Shown: in pieces, positions 27,790 to 36,121 of the stretch | Position numbering within the stretch: position 1 is the first letter of the stretch | Layout of the letters: each line of letters opens with the position of its first letter | From: Candidatus Poribacteria bacterium | Lineage (GTDB): Bacteria; Poribacteria; WGA-4E; PCPOR2b | DNA: 64,000 bases | Assembly: GCA_003635265.1 (NCBI GenBank) | Contig: PYIZ01000033.1 | Location: forward strand, 187,605 to 251,604 | Direction of reading: 5' to 3' | Made by a program: the position numbers and the translations under genes | Notes under the pieces: generated by a model | Database searches by the model: none | Seen by the model: only the letters and a program-made list of their open reading frames with translations | Told to the model about the DNA's origin: nothing

Positions 27790-28737
27790 TTATGTGGTTA
27801 TATTATTCCCAAAACGCGCATCATATTCTTCCCAAACTTCATTGGGCAGAGGCGTGCTTGCAGCTCGCACATTTGCCTCTAACTGGTCAAGGTTCAGCGA
27901 GCCGATGTTATTTCCATGAATCCGCTCCTCTCGCAGACAGAATTGGATAGCCAACTGGAGCATATCTACTTCCTGTTCCAGACACCATCGCCACCTTTCC
28001 CTCGCGGGTTCAAAATCGGGGCTATTCTGCCACCGTGCTTTCGCTTCTTCCGTGTCAAGGTCAATTCCTGTGAGCAATCCACGCAGAATCGACCACCCAT
28101 TCATCACGCCAACGTCCGCTTGGGTGGCGGCGGGTAGGATCGTCTCTGCAATGGTCTGACGGATGAGGTTGTAGTTGTTAAAAGTCAAGATGAAATCAAC
28201 ATCGCCGGTTGCGATTGCTTTTAGGTGGAAATCGTGCGGTCCCATACCGTATCCAGCAAAATTTGTCAGTCCACGGGCTTTACAACGGAGGATGCCTTCT
28301 AGTGTCCCACCCCTTTCAAGTGTAGGCTCAATTTCAACGGGGTCGTGGATAAGCACCCCATCGAAATAGCCGATGTCCAGTGCCTGCAACTGATCTTCAA
28401 TATCCGCAACTGCACGTTCAGCAGAATAATTGGGTGTTCCGTCACCGTATCCGCCCCATTCCGCTCCGGAATGGCAACAGACTCGCCCAGTGATAATCAC
28501 ATCCTCGCGGGGAATCTCCTGCATAGCCAGCGCCAGTTTACGCATTGAATCCCCGTAGCAGCGCGCACCGTCGAAGTGGTTGACACCAAGACTGATAGCA
28601 TGTTTGATGAGAGCCACCGCATCTTCGTCGGAAACGAACCCAAACTGATTGCTGAACCCCAGCGTTCCAAATGGAACCACGGGGATACTCAATTCTGTTC
28701 GCCCTAAGCGTCGGCGTGGTATGGAGGAGAAAACCAT
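27790..28737 (-). CDS. Aldo/keto reductase-family protein
   Basis: 315 residues. Seen: Asp56 and Tyr61 (FDGARCYGDS), but the expected lysine strand reads IITGRVCC, giving glycine/arginine at 84-85; His131 (VLIHDP) is kept. This is a different tetrad change from the reductase at 25693. Its start overlaps the VOC-protein stop by one base (TAATG), so it is translated with that gene. Function uncertain; family assignment is firm. Confidence 0.84.
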   Translation of the reverse strand: MVFSSIPRRRLGRTELSIPVVPFGTLGFSNQFGFVSDEDAVALIKHAISLGVNHFDGARCYGDSMRKLALAMQEIPREDVIITGRVCCHSGAEWGGYGDGTPNYSAERAVADIEDQLQALDIGYFDGVLIHDPVEIEPTLERGGTLEGILRCKARGLTNFAGYGMGPHDFHLKAIATGDVDFILTFNNYNLIRQTIAETILPAATQADVGVMNGWSILRGLLTGIDLDTEEAKARWQNSPDFEPARERWRWCLEQEVDMLQLAIQFCLREERIHGNNIGSLNLDQLEANVRAASTPLPNEVWEEYDARFGNNITT

Positions 28738-29117
28738 TATTTTCCTTTTTCTGCAGCCCGCTCAAACAGCTGCAAAAGCATATCATTCGGACCTTTGAAG
28801 AACGCTAGACGAATGCCACCGGCACCCGCGTCGAAAGGTTCTTTCTCGATAGGCACCCCCTTGTCCTTCAGGTCTTGGGCGCTCTCATCCACGCTGTCAA
28901 CCCTGAAGGAAATATGGTGAAAACCTTCCTCTGCCTCCATCGATTTTTTCGGCATCAGTTCTAAGATCATCTCACCAGCTTTAAGAAAAACATAGTCTTC
29001 ATCATCTTCGACGGGGAATCGTTCAATAACTTCCAATCCGAGTGTTTCGGTATAAAATTTAACAGAGCCTTCAACATCGTCGGTAACAAGGGCTATCTTG
29101 TGGATCTTATGAATCAT
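28737..29117 (-). CDS. VOC-superfamily protein (glyoxalase / methylmalonyl-CoA epimerase-like)
   Basis: 126 residues, a single-domain vicinal-oxygen-chelate fold. Seen: early histidine in HKIALVTDD, LELMP glutamate, the paired GFHHISFRV histidines and a final LLQLFE glutamate, matching the metal ligands of methylmalonyl-CoA epimerase and glyoxalase I. AAGGAGA precedes the ATG at 29117. Translationally coupled to the downstream aldo/keto reductase. Confidence 0.83.
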   Translation of the reverse strand: MIHKIHKIALVTDDVEGSVKFYTETLGLEVIERFPVEDDEDYVFLKAGEMILELMPKKSMEAEEGFHHISFRVDSVDESAQDLKDKGVPIEKEPFDAGAGGIRLAFFKGPNDMLLQLFERAAEKGK

Positions 29118-29215
29118 CCGAGGTCTCCTTTTATAAAAGGTGCTGATTTAATGCTTGTACAGCAGGTTTTAATTCAGGAAAAGCAAACAGATTACTCAAT
29201 TTCATTGCTAAGGAG

Positions 29216-31729
29216 TTAAAACATCTGCTCCCAACCGATATAGTAAAGACCACCATTAAAGCCAAACGGCGCAGAACGCCGCGAATAGGTGAACACGCCC
29301 GGCGAATCAACCACGATATTTCCCCAAGGATCCACAATTTTTCCGCCTCGAGATTGACCGATGTGATTTTCATCAGGGGTGACGTTGAACAGGTTATTCG
29401 CACCAATTTTAATTTTGCCATATTCGCCTAATCCATAGCTTAGTTGAATATCAGTCAGATACTTCGGCGCGTAGGTTTGGCTCTTGCCTCCATCAATCAC
29501 CGTATATTCTCCATACCGGTGGACAGCGTAGTCCACAGCAATAGTGTTTCCTGTATATCGGGTTGACATAGAAACGCGGTCTTTCGGCTGCCACGTCTCG
29601 ATAATGGAACGGTCCTGCTCGGTGAACAGCGATTCCGGGAGATTGGCAGGCAGGTTAACGTCAGTAATCTCTGTCTCCGTGTAGTTCGCAGCAAAGCTAA
29701 ACGTGAGTGTCCCCTGCTCAAACACTGGATAAGTGTAGGAGGCAACAACATCTATTCCTTGCGTTTGGGTGTCCGCAGCGTTCATGAAAAATTGTGCGCC
29801 CGCAACGCCCGAATCTTCAAGACTTTTTCTAATTGCGGACGGGATCTCTTCATTGCCGCTTGCCAACCGCCCGCTAATAATGATACGGTCACTGATAGTG
29901 GCACGATAGAAATCTGTTGTAAGCGTCAGCCGATCCAGCGGTTGAAAAATGAATCCTGTTGTGATATTGAGTGCAGTTTCCTCTGTCAGTTCAGGAATTC
30001 CAACTGCTTGAGCTATTTCACTATCGTTTCGGAACGTGCCGATTTCTTGAGCAATTGATTGCCCATTAACGGTATTGAACTGCGTGCTGACGTTGTTGAA
30101 ATAGAGTTGCTGCATTGAAGGGGCGCGAAACCCTGTACTTACCGAACCCCGCAGGGCAAGCATTTCTGTTGGTTCGAAGCGCAATGCCAATTTCCCATTA
30201 ATTGTGGATCCAAAATCGCTGTAGTTTTCGATACGACCCGCTGGATTGATAAGTACTGACTTGATTGGACGAACTTCAACATCGGTGTAGAACGCATAAG
30301 CAGTTCTGAGTTCGTCCACCTCGTTTGAAGGTTGGAAACCGGGGAACACTTGGATACCACCCGCCGCACCACCGGGACCATCGTAGTCATGATAAGACAG
30401 TTTTTCACCAGCCCGTATCTGATAGATATCGTTACGAAATCCACCACCCGCTGCAAGGTTTCCCCAATTCATTGGAAGTGAGAAATCGAGCCCCACTGTG
30501 TTGAGAAACAGTCGCAAATCACCCGCATCGGCGGAGGAGGGGCTAGCACCCTTGACAGCAACAAGTGAGGCGTTGTGCGAATTGCTGACATTGAACGCAA
30601 AGGTATTGCCGCCTGTTACGACACTTGCATCCATCAACAAACCGCTGCCAAAAGTCCGCTTGAGACCGACCCCAATGGAGTAATCGAGTACGTCCGTATT
30701 AATCAGCGGGAGGAAGCCGTCAGGGTAGGCAGACCCTTCCGGGTTGCGATCAAGCTGATTGGCTCTTCGGTAGAACCCCGCACTTGTGTTTTGACGATTA
30801 GAAAGATCAAGAAAGCTGTAAAAAGTTGCATCCTTCCAAATGCTATCAACGGGTAGGCTTAAAATGCTATCAATAGGCTCCTCCAAGTTCAGGACAAGGG
30901 CGATCTGACGGGATTCCGCATCCCCGATACGAAAATTTTGGCGGTCAAAATTGTGTTCTTTGTTGCCGGGGTCTGTCGTGATTTGGACGGGGGAGCCCTC
31001 CCCAATTTCTGTGCCGGGGTACTGAACCACACCAGTCAAACCGGCGCGATTGGTCGGCTGCCTATCTCGATATTCAAACGCTCCGTGCAAAGTACCATCT
31101 TCGCCGAACTTAAAACCCTTATTGGCACCCAATACGAATGTTGCTCCGTCGCCCGCGTAAGTTGAGCCGTAGGAAGATCGGAACCCGCCTTCATAACCAT
31201 CCTTGAGCACAATATTGATGACACCGGCAAGCGCGTCTGAGCCATACTGTGCCGATGCCCCATCGCGCAGGACTTCAATGCGCTTAATGGCACTTGCGGG
31301 AATCGCATTCATGTCCACCCCTGCCGTGCCACGCCCAACGGAGGTATTCACATGAATCAATGCACTGCCATGACGCCGTTTTCCGTTGACAAGCACAAGC
31401 ACTTGGTCAGGTCCTAAGCCCCTGAGTGTTGCGGGCCGCAGTGCATCCGTGCCATCGCTGATTGAGGAACTCGAAAAGTTAAATGATGGGGCTAACGCCT
31501 GCAAGACGCGCCCTACCTCGGTATGCCCCGTCTTGCGGATTTCGTCTTCGCTGATGACATCGACCGGCACCGGTGAGTCGAGTCGACTCCGTTCAGGGAC
31601 ACGAGTACCGATGGTAACAATTTCTTCTAGTTCAACGACTGGGGTTGTATCTTCTTCTACCTCCTGTGCTATAAGTGAAGAGGCGTGTAATACAACGATT
31701 GAAAGGCAAATACATAATGTGATTTTCAC
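29216..31729 (-). CDS. TonB-dependent outer-membrane receptor
   Basis: 837 residues from a GTG with GAGGAGA upstream. Seen: signal peptide of about 21 residues (ending SLIA before Q), a TonB-box-like segment LEEIVTIGTR, plug domain (about 50-165) with DVISEDEIRKTG, LRGLGPDQVLVLVNGKRR and RIEVLRDGASAQYGSDALAG, then a 22-strand barrel with the typical aromatic last residue (WEQMF). Energised by TonB it imports a bound ligand across the outer membrane. No exbBD or ligand-specific partner is adjacent; substrate unknown. Confidence 0.95.
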   Translation of the reverse strand: MKITLCICLSIVVLHASSLIAQEVEEDTTPVVELEEIVTIGTRVPERSRLDSPVPVDVISEDEIRKTGHTEVGRVLQALAPSFNFSSSSISDGTDALRPATLRGLGPDQVLVLVNGKRRHGSALIHVNTSVGRGTAGVDMNAIPASAIKRIEVLRDGASAQYGSDALAGVINIVLKDGYEGGFRSSYGSTYAGDGATFVLGANKGFKFGEDGTLHGAFEYRDRQPTNRAGLTGVVQYPGTEIGEGSPVQITTDPGNKEHNFDRQNFRIGDAESRQIALVLNLEEPIDSILSLPVDSIWKDATFYSFLDLSNRQNTSAGFYRRANQLDRNPEGSAYPDGFLPLINTDVLDYSIGVGLKRTFGSGLLMDASVVTGGNTFAFNVSNSHNASLVAVKGASPSSADAGDLRLFLNTVGLDFSLPMNWGNLAAGGGFRNDIYQIRAGEKLSYHDYDGPGGAAGGIQVFPGFQPSNEVDELRTAYAFYTDVEVRPIKSVLINPAGRIENYSDFGSTINGKLALRFEPTEMLALRGSVSTGFRAPSMQQLYFNNVSTQFNTVNGQSIAQEIGTFRNDSEIAQAVGIPELTEETALNITTGFIFQPLDRLTLTTDFYRATISDRIIISGRLASGNEEIPSAIRKSLEDSGVAGAQFFMNAADTQTQGIDVVASYTYPVFEQGTLTFSFAANYTETEITDVNLPANLPESLFTEQDRSIIETWQPKDRVSMSTRYTGNTIAVDYAVHRYGEYTVIDGGKSQTYAPKYLTDIQLSYGLGEYGKIKIGANNLFNVTPDENHIGQSRGGKIVDPWGNIVVDSPGVFTYSRRSAPFGFNGGLYYIGWEQMF

Positions 31730-31857
31730 TACAATCTCCTCTGATTTTCGCGATAAAGTGAACTACCTGAATGGCAACTGTAGCTCTCATGAATCAGATT
31801 GCTGCTTATCGGATACGTTACAAGTGGAGAGAAAGGAACTAAGCATATAAACAAAAA

Positions 31858-31883
31858 CGGCTTGGATAGATCTATCCAAGCCG
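31858..31883. repeat. Dispersed hairpin repeat, family 2, copy B
   Basis: Perfect 26-bp palindrome CGGCTTGGATAGA / TCTATCCAAGCCG. Its inner 10-bp stem is identical to the copy at 26653-26676, differing in the loop (GATC versus GACA). Confidence 0.8.
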
Positions 31884-31998
31884 GGCAAGACTAATAAATA
31901 AGGTACAGTGCAGAATACCAAAAAACATACAGAATATCCAGCTTCTAACAAAGTAGCAGCTTAGTTTATCTTATAATTTTGTAGCGGGTTAGTAGGAT

Positions 31999-32046
31999 GT
32001 CAAACGTAAAACGCGAGATAGAAATCCTGCACGTTTTACGTTTGAC
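31999..32046. repeat. Long intergenic stem-loop with 15-bp perfect arms
   Basis: GTCAAACGTAAAACG (31999-32013) is the exact reverse complement of CGTTTTACGTTTGAC (32032-32046), with an 18-base loop. It sits 16 bases past the stop of the coxM-like gene, which ends toward it on the minus strand. A role in ending that transcript is possible, though no T-run is seen. Confidence 0.7.
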
Positions 32047-32062
32047 GCATTATTTGTACTAG

Positions 32063-32917
32063 TTACGATGCGGCACTCTCAATCGCCCGGCGGGTGTAGA
32101 CTTGCGCCAAGTTCTGTCGATACGCCTGACTTGCGTGAATATCCTCTAACGCGGTTATTCCGTCAGCCGCTCTTGCAGCAGCAGCGGCGATGTTATCAGC
32201 AGTCAGTGCCGCCCCGGTCAGCGCAGACTCAACGCCCGACGCCCGATACGGAGCATCCGAAACACCGGTAATACCGACAGAAACACTCTGGCAGGTGTCT
32301 CCCGATTTTGTCAAGACGACAGCGACACCGGTGAGAGCAAATCCCGATGCCACTTGATGCAGCTTCAGGTATGTCCCTTTGGTGTTAGCATCCGGAATCG
32401 ACACATGGATTGCTGTGAGGATTTCGTCGTCTCCGAGATCTGTCTCATACAGTCCTTGGAAGAAATCGGTTGCTTTGACAGTCCGCTCACCGTTGGGACC
32501 GGTGATTTGGAGATCCGCATCCAGCGCGAGAATCGTCGCGGGCCAATCAGCAGCGGGATCAGCGTGTGCCAGACTTCCGCCGATTGTGCCTTTGTTGCGC
32601 ACCTGCACGTCGCCAATTTCGGAAGCTGTTTGTGCAAGCACCGGCACCCTTTGCTGGACCAGATCTGAACTCTCCAATTCATGATGCGTCGTCAGCGCAC
32701 CGATAACCAATTTTCCACCAGACTCAGAGATCCCTTTCAAGCTACCAATACGTCCAATATCGATGATGACCGCCGGTTCAGCCAAGCGCAATTTCATCGT
32801 CGGGATCAGGCTATGCCCACCAGCGAGCACCTTCGCATCGTCTCCATGTTCCTGCAAAAGCGACAACGCCTCATCAAGTGCTGTCGGTGCAAAGTATTCA
32901 AAACTTCCCGGAATCAT
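32063..32917 (-). CDS. FAD-binding medium subunit of a CoxM/xanthine-dehydrogenase-type molybdenum hydroxylase
   Basis: 284 residues. Seen: the two FAD-binding motifs of CO dehydrogenase-family medium subunits, AGGHSLIP (about 32-39) and GTIGGSLAHADPAAD (about 111-125), and the C-terminal domain ending with the ALEDIHASQAYR pattern. Passes electrons from the molybdenum centre and iron-sulfur clusters to FAD. GGAGGA precedes the ATG. Third gene of a minus-strand S-L-M operon. Confidence 0.93.
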   Translation of the reverse strand: MIPGSFEYFAPTALDEALSLLQEHGDDAKVLAGGHSLIPTMKLRLAEPAVIIDIGRIGSLKGISESGGKLVIGALTTHHELESSDLVQQRVPVLAQTASEIGDVQVRNKGTIGGSLAHADPAADWPATILALDADLQITGPNGERTVKATDFFQGLYETDLGDDEILTAIHVSIPDANTKGTYLKLHQVASGFALTGVAVVLTKSGDTCQSVSVGITGVSDAPYRASGVESALTGAALTADNIAAAAARAADGITALEDIHASQAYRQNLAQVYTRRAIESAAS

Positions 32918-32984
32918 TCTTTACTTCCTCCTTCCTTCACTTGAGCATAACTTCCCAAAGGTTTGAACCCTTCGGAAAATTATC

Positions 32985-35321
32985 TTAACCCTTCGCATCT
33001 TGGATCGCTTGCCACACACGGTTTGGTGTCAACGGCATTTCGATATCCTTCACCCCAAACGGCGATAAGGCATCCACAACGGCATTAACCATACACGGCG
33101 TTGAGCCGATTGTCCCGGCTTCGCCAACCCCTTTGACCCCCATCGGATTGACAGGTGAAGGAGTCACCGTATGATCCGTTTCAAAGTGGGGCATCTGTGT
33201 TATCTTTGGAACGGCATAGTCCATAAATGAGCCTGTCAAAAGCTGACCGCTCTCATCGTAGACTGCGCCTTCGTACAGTGCCTGCCCCAAACCTTGTGCA
33301 ATACCGCCATGTACCTGACCCGCAACGAGCAGAGGATTGATAATATTGCCGATATCATCAACGCATACATATCGCTGAATATCAATCTCACCAGTATCGG
33401 CGTCAACCTCGACCACTGCGATGTGGGCACCGAATGGATAGGTAAAGTTAGACGGTTCAAAGAAATGCGTTGCTTCGAGTCCGGGTGTCGTGTCCGGGGG
33501 CAGATTCTTGGCGACGTGTGCCTCTAGAGCAACTGCTGCGAAGTCAACCGATTGATCCGGTGAACCTTCAACGAGGATCTGCCCCTCTTCAAACACGAGA
33601 TCCTCGGGGTTGGCTTCCAGCATGTGCGCTGCGAACGTTGCCATTTTTTCTTTCACCTGACCTGCAGCGATTACCATCGCGGTTCCACCGACCGCTGTCG
33701 CTCGACTACCAAAGGTGCCGATACCGTAAGGCTGCCTTCCGGTGTCGCCATGGATGACTACAACATCGTCAATATCGACGCCAAACTCATCGGCAATCAT
33801 CTGTGCGAAGGTGGTCTCTTGTCCCTGACCGTGTGGTGAAACGCCAGTCAACACCGTAATTTTCCCAGTCGGTTCGACCCGGACGGTGCTACTTTCCCAG
33901 CCACCTGCGGGCATTGCTATGGAGGGTCCCATACCACAGATCTCAGCGTAGGTGGAGATACCAATTCCCAGATATCTGCCCTGCTCACGGAGCTGCGCCT
34001 GCTGGGCTCGCAAGCCATCATAGTCGACAATTCCCAACGCCTTGTTAAAGCTCTCTTGGTAATTGCCGCTGTCGTAGATAATTCCGGTCGGGATTTCAAG
34101 CGGGAACTCCGTCGGCTGCGGGAAGTTTTTGAACCGAATATCTTTCGGATCCATTCCTACCGCCCCTGCCGCCAAATCAACCATACGCTCGATAATGTAG
34201 GTCGCTTCGGGACGTCCTGCACCACGGTACGCATCGGTCGCCATCTTGTTGGTTAAGACGCCGACCAGTTCGATCTGGACATTCGGAATCTTGTAACAGC
34301 CGACAATCATGAGGTTTGTCAATGTTGGAATAAGCGGGGTGAGCAGCTGATAGGACGCACCAAGGTCGGCAAGAATTTTTGCACGAATCCCCGTGATTGT
34401 TCCATCGTTGTTGACCGCAACATCCACATAGTTGACTTGATCTCTACCATGAATTGTCGTTGTGAAGTTCTCAGTCCGTTTCTCCGTCCATTTCACCGGT
34501 TTGCGTAACTGTATCGCCAAATATGAGCAAACGACCTCTTCGGGGTAGACATTCAGTTTACTACCAAAGCCGCCGCCAACTTCTGGGGCGATGACGCGCA
34601 CTTTCTGTTCTGGTACATTGACAATAAGAGACAGCTGAGTTTTGAGGATGTGTGGAACCTGCGTTGATGACCAGACGGTTAAGGTGCCTTCGCCCGGTAG
34701 GTATTCAGCTAATACACCACGCGTTTCCATCGCATTCGGAACGAGACGTTGATTGACGAAACGCTGAGATACGACATGGTCTGCTTCTGCAAAAGCTGCA
34801 TCCGCATCCCCTGCCTCTAGCGGCATCGCGAAACCGATATTGTCGCCGAAGTCGTCGTAAATCAACGGCGAATCTGCTTCGACCGCTTTATCGAGGTCGG
34901 TGACAGCGGGCAGTTCTTCGTAATCAACTTCAATCAGGTCCAGCGCATCTCTGGCAATATACGCATCCGTTGCCACAACCGCAGCGACTGGTTCCCCAAC
35001 GAATCGTACACGTCCCACTGCAAGTGCGGGGTGATCTGGAACCTTGAGGTCTGGGATCTCCGCACCACAAGGGATACCTCCAACGTCACCTAGATCTTCG
35101 GCGGTTATCACTGTGACAACACCGGGCAACTCTTTCGCTGCTGATGTATCAATGCTATTGATTGCTGCGTGTGCATAGTCGCTGCGCAGGAATGCACAGT
35201 GAAGGGTGCCCACCAGTTTAATGTCGTCGACATAATGGGATAACCCTTGGATTAACCGCGGATCTTCGCGTCGCTTAATTGGGGCGCCCATCATCCGAGT
35301 CGGTGCTGCTATTGTCGCCAT
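32985..35321 (-). CDS. Molybdenum-binding large subunit, form II CoxL-like
   Basis: 778 residues. Seen: N-terminal MGAPIKRREDPRLIQG, the active-site loop AYRGAGRPEA, molybdopterin-contact segments GGGFGSK, GVSPHGQGQETTFAQ, and near the C-terminus KGVGEAGTIGSTP with the catalytic glutamate. The AYRGAGR loop marks form II (true aerobic CO dehydrogenase has AYxCSFR), so the substrate is more likely an aldehyde, purine or other heterocycle than CO. TAGGAGGA precedes the ATG. Confidence 0.93.
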   Translation of the reverse strand: MATIAAPTRMMGAPIKRREDPRLIQGLSHYVDDIKLVGTLHCAFLRSDYAHAAINSIDTSAAKELPGVVTVITAEDLGDVGGIPCGAEIPDLKVPDHPALAVGRVRFVGEPVAAVVATDAYIARDALDLIEVDYEELPAVTDLDKAVEADSPLIYDDFGDNIGFAMPLEAGDADAAFAEADHVVSQRFVNQRLVPNAMETRGVLAEYLPGEGTLTVWSSTQVPHILKTQLSLIVNVPEQKVRVIAPEVGGGFGSKLNVYPEEVVCSYLAIQLRKPVKWTEKRTENFTTTIHGRDQVNYVDVAVNNDGTITGIRAKILADLGASYQLLTPLIPTLTNLMIVGCYKIPNVQIELVGVLTNKMATDAYRGAGRPEATYIIERMVDLAAGAVGMDPKDIRFKNFPQPTEFPLEIPTGIIYDSGNYQESFNKALGIVDYDGLRAQQAQLREQGRYLGIGISTYAEICGMGPSIAMPAGGWESSTVRVEPTGKITVLTGVSPHGQGQETTFAQMIADEFGVDIDDVVVIHGDTGRQPYGIGTFGSRATAVGGTAMVIAAGQVKEKMATFAAHMLEANPEDLVFEEGQILVEGSPDQSVDFAAVALEAHVAKNLPPDTTPGLEATHFFEPSNFTYPFGAHIAVVEVDADTGEIDIQRYVCVDDIGNIINPLLVAGQVHGGIAQGLGQALYEGAVYDESGQLLTGSFMDYAVPKITQMPHFETDHTVTPSPVNPMGVKGVGEAGTIGSTPCMVNAVVDALSPFGVKDIEMPLTPNRVWQAIQDAKG

Positions 35322-35359
35322 AGTATAAGTCCTCCTATTTGCGTCCTGTATCTCGCTAG

Positions 35360-35833
35360 TTAGCCCTGCATTTTGTCCGCAGCGTATTGAACTGCCTCAA
35401 CGATATGCTGGTATCCAGTGCAACGGCAGAGATTCCCTTCTAACCCGTGCCGAATTTCCTCCTCCGTTGGATTGGAATTCCGCTCTAGCAATTGATGGGC
35501 TGCCATGATCATTCCGGGAGTGCAGAAACCACACTGCAAGCCGTGACGTTCCCAGAAACCCTCTTGGATGGGATGGAGATCTCCATTTTGCGCCAAGCCT
35601 TCGATGGTCGTAATTTCCGCACCATCCGCCTGAACTGCTAACATTGTACACGATTTGACTGCTTGTCCGTTGATCGAAACCGTACAAGCACCACACAGGC
35701 TCGTTTCACAACCAACGTGTGAGCCGGTCAAACCGACGACATCTCGGATGTAGTGAACCAAAAGCATCCGCGGCTCGACTTCGTGTGTGTGTGCCTCTCC
35801 ATTAATTGTTGTATGAATCACTGTCTTAGCCAA
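35360..35833 (-). CDS. 2Fe-2S small subunit of a molybdenum hydroxylase (CoxS-like)
   Basis: 157 residues from a TTG start with AAGGAGG upstream. Seen: plant-ferredoxin-like cluster cysteines in [10 protein letters not shown] and the later KSC, and the second cluster C-x2-C ([10 protein letters not shown]) with C-x-C (NLCRCTGY). Both clusters are complete. It is first in the S-L-M operon; the CoxMSL genes are more often M-S-L. Confidence 0.95.
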   Translation of the reverse strand: MAKTVIHTTINGEAHTHEVEPRMLLVHYIRDVVGLTGSHVGCETSLCGACTVSINGQAVKSCTMLAVQADGAEITTIEGLAQNGDLHPIQEGFWERHGLQCGFCTPGMIMAAHQLLERNSNPTEEEIRHGLEGNLCRCTGYQHIVEAVQYAADKMQG

Positions 35834-36013
35834 GGGTATTGCCTCCTTTTAGACATCTCGCCCCTTGACGGAGCGGACGAAAATCTTACTTTCCTTTGAT
35901 TTCGGCGGCATTATATCAGAATCGATTTTTTACTGCAAGAAAAAAAGGGTAGGTTTTCGCTCTACGAAATATTCCGGAGAAGTCAACATCAGTTGGAGGG
36001 ATTTTCGTCGGCG

Positions 36014-36042
36014 TTTACAAAAAAGTAACAAAATGATAAAAT
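36014..36042 (+). promoter_or_regulatory. Likely sigma-70-type promoter for the sigma/ankyrin gene
   Basis: TTTACA (36014-36019), 17-base spacer, TAAAAT (36037-36042), in a strongly AT-rich run 80 bases before the start. Divergent from coxS-like gene. It looks like a housekeeping promoter and not an ECF-type one. Confidence 0.6.
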
Positions 36043-36121
36043 AAACTCGATTTTTTGCACGGATTCTCTTAGTGACTTGGGATTATTATAGCGAAACCTA
36101 TCAATAGAAAAAGGGGTTGAT

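Larger units (their letters stand above)
31730..32062. other. 333-base intergenic region with two hairpins
   Basis: Lies between the TonB receptor start and the end of the coxM-like gene. It holds the family-2 palindrome (31858-31883) and a long stem-loop at 31999-32046. The first part probably contains the TonB receptor promoter on the minus strand, but no clear -35/-10 pair stands out. No convincing small gene. Confidence 0.6.

Noticed and set aside
29131..29421. Minus-strand 96-residue frame overlapping the TonB receptor end
   Set aside because: It is an alternative frame of the receptor's conserved C-terminus with no domain of its own.
32985..35321. True aerobic carbon monoxide dehydrogenase
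   Set aside because: The active-site loop is AYRGAGR (form II), not AYxCSFR.
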